Shown here one piece after another: positions 5,405-9,136 of a stretch of 9,136 nucleotides of DNA. The stretch lies in the NCBI GenBank assembly GCA_050330975.1, contig JBHJHK010000329.1:1-9136 (forward strand). The letters are read 5' to 3'. The notes under the pieces are model-generated. The model saw only the letters and a list, made by a program, of their open reading frames with translations. It was not told the origin of the DNA and searched no databases. Source of the stretch: JBHJHK01 sp050330975. GTDB lineage: Bacteria > Pseudomonadota > Gammaproteobacteria > Competibacterales > Competibacteraceae. The first letter of the stretch is position 1; every line of letters begins with the position of its first letter. A program made the position numbers and the translations under genes.

Positions 5405-6178
5405 ATGCTTTCCCTGCGCCTTGTGCTGTGTTTGTTGGCCGTTGCCCACGCCCCGTTGAGTTTGGGGCTCGATCGCGAGCGGTTGCGCATCGGCACCGAA
5501 GCCGCCTATCCCCCCTTTGCCTATGTGGACGAGCAGGGGGAGATGCAGGGCTTTGACATCGACATCACCAAGGCGTTGTGCGACGTCCTGGAGGTGGAGT
5601 GCACCTTGATCAACCAGAACTTCGACGGCTTGATTCCCGCCCTACGGGCACGGAAATTCGACGCCGTCGTCGCCTCCATGTCCATCACCGAAGAGCGCAA
5701 GAAGAGCGTCGACTTCACCGACAAGTACTACAAGACCCCGGCGAAGTTCGTCGCCGCCGAGGGCGCCGACCTCACCATCTCTCCCGAGGGGCTAGCGGAC
5801 AAGACCGTGGGGGTCCAGCGGGCCACCACCCACGACCGCTACCTCAGTGACCAGTTTCCCGACACCGAGATTCGCCGCTACGGCACCCAAGAGGAGGCCT
5901 TTTTGGACCTCCAGGCCGGGCGCATCGATGCGATCTTAGCCGATAGTGTGGCCATTCAAGACGGGTTTTTGGGCACCGAGTCCGGGGAGGGTTTTGCCTT
6001 TATCGGCCCCAACTTGGTCGATCCCCAGTGGTTTGGCGAAGGGGCGGGGATCGCCGTGCGGCCCGGCGACGACGAACTGCGCCAGGCCCTCAACCAGGCC
6101 ATCGTCACCCTGCGGGAAAACGGCACCTACGACGAGATTCAAAAGAAGTACTTCGACTTCGACATCTACGGCCAGTGA
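5405..6178 (+). CDS. Periplasmic amino-acid-binding protein 2 (HisJ/LAO family, paralogue)
   Basis: A 257-residue secreted solute-binding protein, paralogous to the one at 3053-3829. Residues 1 to about 20 form a signal peptide (LRLVLCLLAVAHAPLSLG), with no clear Ala-X-Ala cut site. Cys59-Cys66 match the LAO/HisJ disulphide. Ligand positions are E32 (Asp11 in LAO), Y35 (Tyr14), S91, S93, R98 and D180; the tyrosine is kept here, whereas paralogue 1 has phenylalanine. ATG 5405 is preferred to an in-frame start at 5279 because AGGAGA (5393-5398) lies 6 bases upstream and the signal peptide then starts the protein. From the mature N-terminus to the end the two paralogues align without a single indel (constant offset of 2349 bases), with more than half of residues identical by eye. 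It probably offers the same permease a different or broader ligand range, like ArtJ/ArtI or HisJ/ArgT. Confidence 0.92.
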   Translation: MLSLRLVLCLLAVAHAPLSLGLDRERLRIGTEAAYPPFAYVDEQGEMQGFDIDITKALCDVLEVECTLINQNFDGLIPALRARKFDAVVASMSITEERKKSVDFTDKYYKTPAKFVAAEGADLTISPEGLADKTVGVQRATTHDRYLSDQFPDTEIRRYGTQEEAFLDLQAGRIDAILADSVAIQDGFLGTESGEGFAFIGPNLVDPQWFGEGAGIAVRPGDDELRQALNQAIVTLRENGTYDEIQKKYFDFDIYGQ

Positions 6179-6201
6179 GGCCCTAGCCCGTCAACAGGGC
6201 C
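6179..6201. terminator. Inverted repeat at the convergent gene ends (weak terminator candidate)
   Basis: GGCCCT (6179-6184) and AGGGCC (6196-6201) are perfect inverted arms around an 11-base loop. The binding-protein 2 stop (6176-6178) and the stop of the opposite AEC gene (6183-6185) lie at its left edge, leaving only 4 bases between genes. Neither strand has a T tract after the stem, so any terminating role would need Rho or be weak. Confidence 0.25.
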
Positions 6202-7112
6202 ACCAGAGCGCTCAGGGTGACCATCGACGCCATGGTGGATAAAAACACCGCCGTGGTGGTCACCTCCACCGAGGTTCCGTAGCGCTGGGCGAACAAGTAA
6301 CTGTTGACCCCGGTGGGCATGGCCGCCATCAATACCGCCACCTGGAGCCACAGGGTTTCCACCGTAAAGACCCAGGTCAAAAGCCCCCACACCAACAGGG
6401 GCTGGAATAAGAGTTTGAGACTTGTCAAGGCACAGGCCATCCCCAGCTGGCCTTTAATGCGATAGCGGCTCAAGCCCACCCCCAAAGAGAACAGGGCACA
6501 GGGAGTGACGGCATCCCCCAGGTGGGCGATGGCCACGGCCAAGGGCTTAGGTGGGGTGAAGTCCAAGGCGGCGGCGGCGATACCCGCACCGAGACCGATG
6601 ATCACCGGATTACTCACCAACCCTTTTGCCACCCTCAAAGGGAGTTGGGCCAGGGATTGGCGTGCGCTGCCGACCTCCAACAGCACGGTGACGGCGGTCA
6701 TCATGATGGTGGGGTGGAGGGCGATGAGCAAAAACACCGGCAGGCTGGCCGCCTCTCCCAGGGCGCCGAGGATCAATGGCACCCCCAGCAAGACGGTGTT
6801 GGAGAAGGAGGCGGTAAAGCCCCCCAGGGCCCGGTCTGCCCACGGCCGCCGCCAGAGACCGCCCACGGCCATGCCGGTGGCAAAGGTCGCCAGGGCGCTG
6901 GCGTAGTAGGCTACCCAAAAACCCCAGGGGAAGGGGTTGGGTAGCTCCGTGTCGGCCAGGGCGTCGAAGAGCAGAAACGGCACGGCGAAGTTGAAGACAA
7001 ACAACGCCAATCCCCGGCTGGCAGCTTCGTCGAACCATTTCAAGCGGGCGGCGGCGTAGCCTAGGGCCAAGATGCTGAACACGGGCAATACGGCGTCGGC
7101 GACTGGGGACAT
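6183..7112 (-). CDS. AEC-family (auxin efflux carrier-like) membrane transporter
   Basis: A 309-residue integral membrane protein with about ten hydrophobic segments arranged as two five-helix halves joined by a charged linker (about 146-165). Family marks are FVFNFAVPFLLF (38-49), SFSNTVLLGVPL (102-113), SNPVIIGLGAGI (167-178) and PTGVNSYLFAQRYG (266-279), the last matching the conserved P-x-x-x-N-x-x-x-x-A-x-x-Y-G block of AEC/MdcF-type carriers. Bacterial members have been linked to malate, malonate or other small carboxylates; substrate here is unknown. ATG at 7110-7112 fits the family N-terminus, but no good Shine-Dalgarno precedes it. The gene is convergent with binding protein 2 (4-base gap) and divergent from the hydrolase gene, so it forms its own transcription unit. 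Confidence 0.9.
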   Translation of the reverse strand: MSPVADAVLPVFSILALGYAAARLKWFDEAASRGLALFVFNFAVPFLLFDALADTELPNPFPWGFWVAYYASALATFATGMAVGGLWRRPWADRALGGFTASFSNTVLLGVPLILGALGEAASLPVFLLIALHPTIMMTAVTVLLEVGSARQSLAQLPLRVAKGLVSNPVIIGLGAGIAAAALDFTPPKPLAVAIAHLGDAVTPCALFSLGVGLSRYRIKGQLGMACALTSLKLLFQPLLVWGLLTWVFTVETLWLQVAVLMAAMPTGVNSYLFAQRYGTSVEVTTTAVFLSTMASMVTLSALVALLTG

Positions 7113-7189
7113 GGAGGCTTGGGCTTGGGCGGGGGATTGGCAAACGCTTGGGTCGTCGCGTCGTCGATGCTACCTTATCAAGCTTAGCC

Positions 7190-7198
7190 TGTTATACC
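7190..7198 (+). promoter_or_regulatory. Candidate extended -10 promoter for the hydrolase gene
   Basis: TGTTATACC, an extended -10-like sequence, lies 82 bases before the GTG at 7281 in the 168-base divergent gap between the AEC gene and the hydrolase gene. No convincing -35 is present. The rest of the gap holds a 6-1-6 inverted repeat (7244-7256) and a CCTCGAGG octamer (7262-7269). I found no clear promoter for the leftward AEC gene. Confidence 0.3.
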
Positions 7199-7243
7199 CA
7201 TCCCAAGGGGGGATGGTTGTCGCCCAACAATACCGGACCCCCG

Positions 7244-7256
7244 TCAACGCCGTTGA
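7244..7256. repeat. Short palindrome upstream of the hydrolase gene
   Basis: TCAACG and CGTTGA are perfect inverted arms around one central base, 24 bases before the GTG start. The symmetry fits a small dimeric-regulator site, but the half-sites are short and no matching copy was noticed elsewhere in the window. Confidence 0.22.
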
Positions 7257-7280
7257 ACTCGCCTCGAGGGTAGGTGCGTC

Positions 7281-8462
7281 GTGGAGAGGCCGTCGAGCAG
7301 TCAGGGAGGGAGATCCGCGCCGGACATTGCGCCTTTTCGCACTGCCTGGTGGTTGCCGGGAAGGCATGGACAGACCCTGTGGGGCTATTACACCCGATCT
7401 GCGCGCCAGGTGCCCTTGCGCCGCGAGCGTCTGGTGACCCACGATGGCGACGAGCTGTTGTTGGACCATTTGCCAGGGCCCAAGCGTTCGCCTCGGGTGG
7501 TGGTGCTCCACGGCTTGGAGGGCAGTGCCTACGCCACCCACGTCCAGGGTTTACTGGCCCGGATCAAGGCCTGTGGTTGGCGGGCGACGGTGGTCAATTT
7601 CCGCTCTTGCGCCCGGGATCCCCAGCGCTTGAGCCGCCGATTACCCAACAGCCGCCCCCGCCTCTACCACGCCGGCGACACCGTGGACTTCGACACGGCG
7701 GTGCGGTTTCTCATGAACAAGGAGCCCGAGACCAGGCTCCTTGGAGTGGGCTTTTCCCTGGGGGGCAATGTGCTCCTCAAGTGGCTGGGGGAGGGGCCGG
7801 TGCCCGTGGCCTTCAAGGCGGCCGTGGCCATCGCCGCGCCGTTTGATCTAGGGGCCTGCGCCGATCACATGGCCCTGCCCGCGGCGCGCTTCTACAGCCG
7901 TTACTTCCTCGCCACCCTCAAGGGCAAGGTGACGGAGCTGGTGGCCCGCTTTCCCGAGCTGGCCCGGGTGGTCAGTATCGAGCGCGTCAACCGGGCCAAG
8001 ACCCTGCGCCGCTTCGACGACCTGGCCACGGCTCCCCTCCACGGTTTTTTCAACGCCGCCGACTACTACCGCCGCGCCAGTGCCTTGGGGTTTCTCCACC
8101 GCATCCAGACCCCTACTTTGTGCCTCAACGCCTACGACGATCCCTTTATCCCCCCTGGGGTTCTCGCCCGGGTGGAACGGCGGGTGCAGCGTTCCACCCC
8201 GGCCCTGGGGGTCCACTTCACCCGCTGTGGCGGCCACGTGGGGTTCGTGGGGGGGCAGTTTCCCTGGGCGGCCCACTACTGGGCCGAAGCCACGGCGGTG
8301 GACTGGCTCCAGGGGCAACTGGCCCGGGACAACTCCCGGGCATTTTTGCAGTCTTTGTTAGCGGACGAAGAGACCCGGGGACCCCAGAGCCGGGCACCGG
8401 GCAGTGGGTCCCACTCGGCGGGGTCGCGGCGGGTGTCGACGGCGCCGGGTTCTGTGGGTTAA
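7281..8462 (+). CDS. yheT: YheT-family alpha/beta hydrolase
   Basis: A 393-residue cytoplasmic hydrolase of the YheT/ABHD1-3-like group (carboxylesterase or lipase activity presumed; substrate unknown). The N-terminal block FRTAWWLPGRHGQTLWG (19-35) corresponds to the family's WWL..GH-QTL motif. HGLEGSA forms the oxyanion region, the nucleophile is Ser159 in GFSLGGN, the acid is Asp286 or Asp287 in YDDPFIPPG, and the base is His319 in GGHVGFV. The start is GTG 7281, since no ATG precedes the conserved block; AGG at 7271-7273 lies 7 bases upstream. Family proteins are usually about 320-350 residues; here the conserved region ends near residue 350 and a low-complexity Gly/Ser/Arg/Pro tail of about 40 residues runs to TAA 8460-8462, directly against the stop codon of the opposite AraC-type gene. 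Confidence 0.9.
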   Translation: MERPSSSQGGRSAPDIAPFRTAWWLPGRHGQTLWGYYTRSARQVPLRRERLVTHDGDELLLDHLPGPKRSPRVVVLHGLEGSAYATHVQGLLARIKACGWRATVVNFRSCARDPQRLSRRLPNSRPRLYHAGDTVDFDTAVRFLMNKEPETRLLGVGFSLGGNVLLKWLGEGPVPVAFKAAVAIAAPFDLGACADHMALPAARFYSRYFLATLKGKVTELVARFPELARVVSIERVNRAKTLRRFDDLATAPLHGFFNAADYYRRASALGFLHRIQTPTLCLNAYDDPFIPPGVLARVERRVQRSTPALGVHFTRCGGHVGFVGGQFPWAAHYWAEATAVDWLQGQLARDNSRAFLQSLLADEETRGPQSRAPGSGSHSAGSRRVSTAPGSVG

Positions 8463-9136
8463 TCAATCCAAGGCCAGTTCGAGACTTTTCCCCCGGCGGG
8501 TTACCCCGCCGGGGTCGCCACCGGGCAACTGGCTGCGCCAGCGGCTGGGGGAGGCTCCCACGGTGCGCTGGAAGGCGCGGGTAAAGGCCGCCGGGCTGTC
8601 GTAGCCCGTGCGGGCGGCGATTTGCTCCACCGCCAACTCGGTTTGCCCCAACAACCGACAGGCGAGATTCATGCGCCATTTGGTGACGTAGCCCATGGGG
8701 CTGTCGCCCAGGTAGGCCCGAAACCGGGCGTAGAGTCGGGAACGGGATAGGTTGGCGGCGGCGGCCAAGCCCTCCAAGTTCCAGGGGTGGGCGGGGTCGG
8801 CGTGGAAGGCGGCCAGGGCCTTGGCCAGGGCCGGATCTCGAATCCCGGCGAACCAGTTGGTGGCGGCGCTGGCGTCGGTGTGGAGGTGGTGGCGCAGGGC
8901 TTCGGCACACAAAAGCTCCAGCAGTCGCTCGACCACAAACCGTCCCCCCGGATGGGGCATGGCGGTTTCCCGGCGCAGGTTTTGGGTCAAGGCGTCGAGC
9001 CAGGGGGAAGCGGTTGGGTCCGTCACGTCCAGTTGCAGCACGGCGGGGAGGGCTTGGAACAGGGGGGTGAGGGCGGTGTCCCGCAGGACGAACACCCCGC
9101 AGATCAAGTGGGTGGCGTCGCGGGTCCCGGCGGGGT
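8463..9136 (-). CDS. AraC-family transcriptional regulator (5' end outside window)
   Basis: About 224 residues of a DNA-binding regulator, read leftward; the frame stays open to the right edge, so the true start and most of the N-terminal domain are missing. A TTG at 9107 could serve as a start on paper, but the frame continues upstream with TRDATHLICGVF, matching the LICG-x-F motif of the cupin_6-type AraC N-terminal domain, so it is internal. The C-terminal half holds both helix-turn-helix motifs of the AraC fold: LEGLAAAANLSRSRLYARF and VEQIAARTGYDSPAAFTRAF, followed by GASPSRWR. Such proteins usually sense a small effector and activate or repress nearby genes. Its stop (8463-8465) abuts the hydrolase stop with no gap, and a strong GC hairpin lies in its last codons (8491-8514). 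Confidence 0.9.
   Translation of the reverse strand, partial: PAGTRDATHLICGVFVLRDTALTPLFQALPAVLQLDVTDPTASPWLDALTQNLRRETAMPHPGGRFVVERLLELLCAEALRHHLHTDASAATNWFAGIRDPALAKALAAFHADPAHPWNLEGLAAAANLSRSRLYARFRAYLGDSPMGYVTKWRMNLACRLLGQTELAVEQIAARTGYDSPAAFTRAFQRTVGASPSRWRSQLPGGDPGGVTRRGKSLELALD
8491..8514. terminator. Strong 10-bp GC hairpin 28 bases past the hydrolase stop
   Basis: CCCCGGCGGG (8491-8500) and CCCGCCGGGG (8505-8514) are perfect complementary arms with a 4-base loop. The stem lies inside the last codons of the AraC-type gene and 28 bases past the hydrolase stop. No T tract follows on either strand, so it is not a textbook intrinsic terminator, but it could protect the hydrolase mRNA 3' end or pause polymerase at this convergent junction. 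Confidence 0.4.

Noticed and set aside
9105..9107. TTG as the start of the AraC-type gene
   Set aside because: The frame remains open to the window edge and the upstream residues continue the conserved N-terminal domain.

Overview
The window is a very GC-rich (mostly G/C at third codon positions), densely coded stretch of a bacterial chromosome. The transporter proteins resemble the HisP/HisQ/HisM/HisJ group, and a YheT-type hydrolase is present, so a proteobacterium, most likely a gammaproteobacterium, is the best guess. Genus cannot be told from this sequence. There are no tRNA, rRNA, CRISPR or insertion-sequence features, and no gene-free stretch exceeds 170 bases.

Layout: (1) Bases 1-1055 hold the 3' end of an unidentified gene, followed 3 bases later by an Imm49-like immunity protein gene; this may be the tail of a toxin-immunity pair whose toxin lies mainly outside the window. 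(2) Bases 1056-6178 hold one co-oriented transport locus: a short leader, a PPP-type metallophosphatase gene that overlaps by 4 bases the ATPase gene of a polar (probably basic) amino-acid ABC importer, then binding protein 1, permease Q, permease M and a second, paralogous binding protein. The order P-SBP-Q-M-SBP is the same as in E. coli artPIQM-artJ, although the sequences look more like HisJQMP/AotJQMP. (3) Bases 6183-7112 hold a minus-strand AEC-family permease, convergent with the operon. (4) Bases 7281-8462 hold a plus-strand YheT-type alpha/beta hydrolase, convergent and exactly abutting (5) a minus-strand AraC-family regulator that runs off the right edge.

How it works together: the two periplasmic binding proteins should feed basic amino acids to a shared Q/M/P2 importer. 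Intercistronic hairpins (3020-3038, 3848-3868, 3873-3897, 5321-5344) and two internal promoter-like sequences (3856-3883 and 5351-5359) suggest that binding proteins, permeases and the second binding protein are expressed at different levels. The most unusual points are the translational coupling of a PPP phosphatase to a transporter ATPase, a possible long-range RNA pairing that would hide the phosphatase ribosome binding site, and two indel-free paralogous binding-protein genes flanking the permeases. Everything here is by eye; no database search or folding calculation was run.
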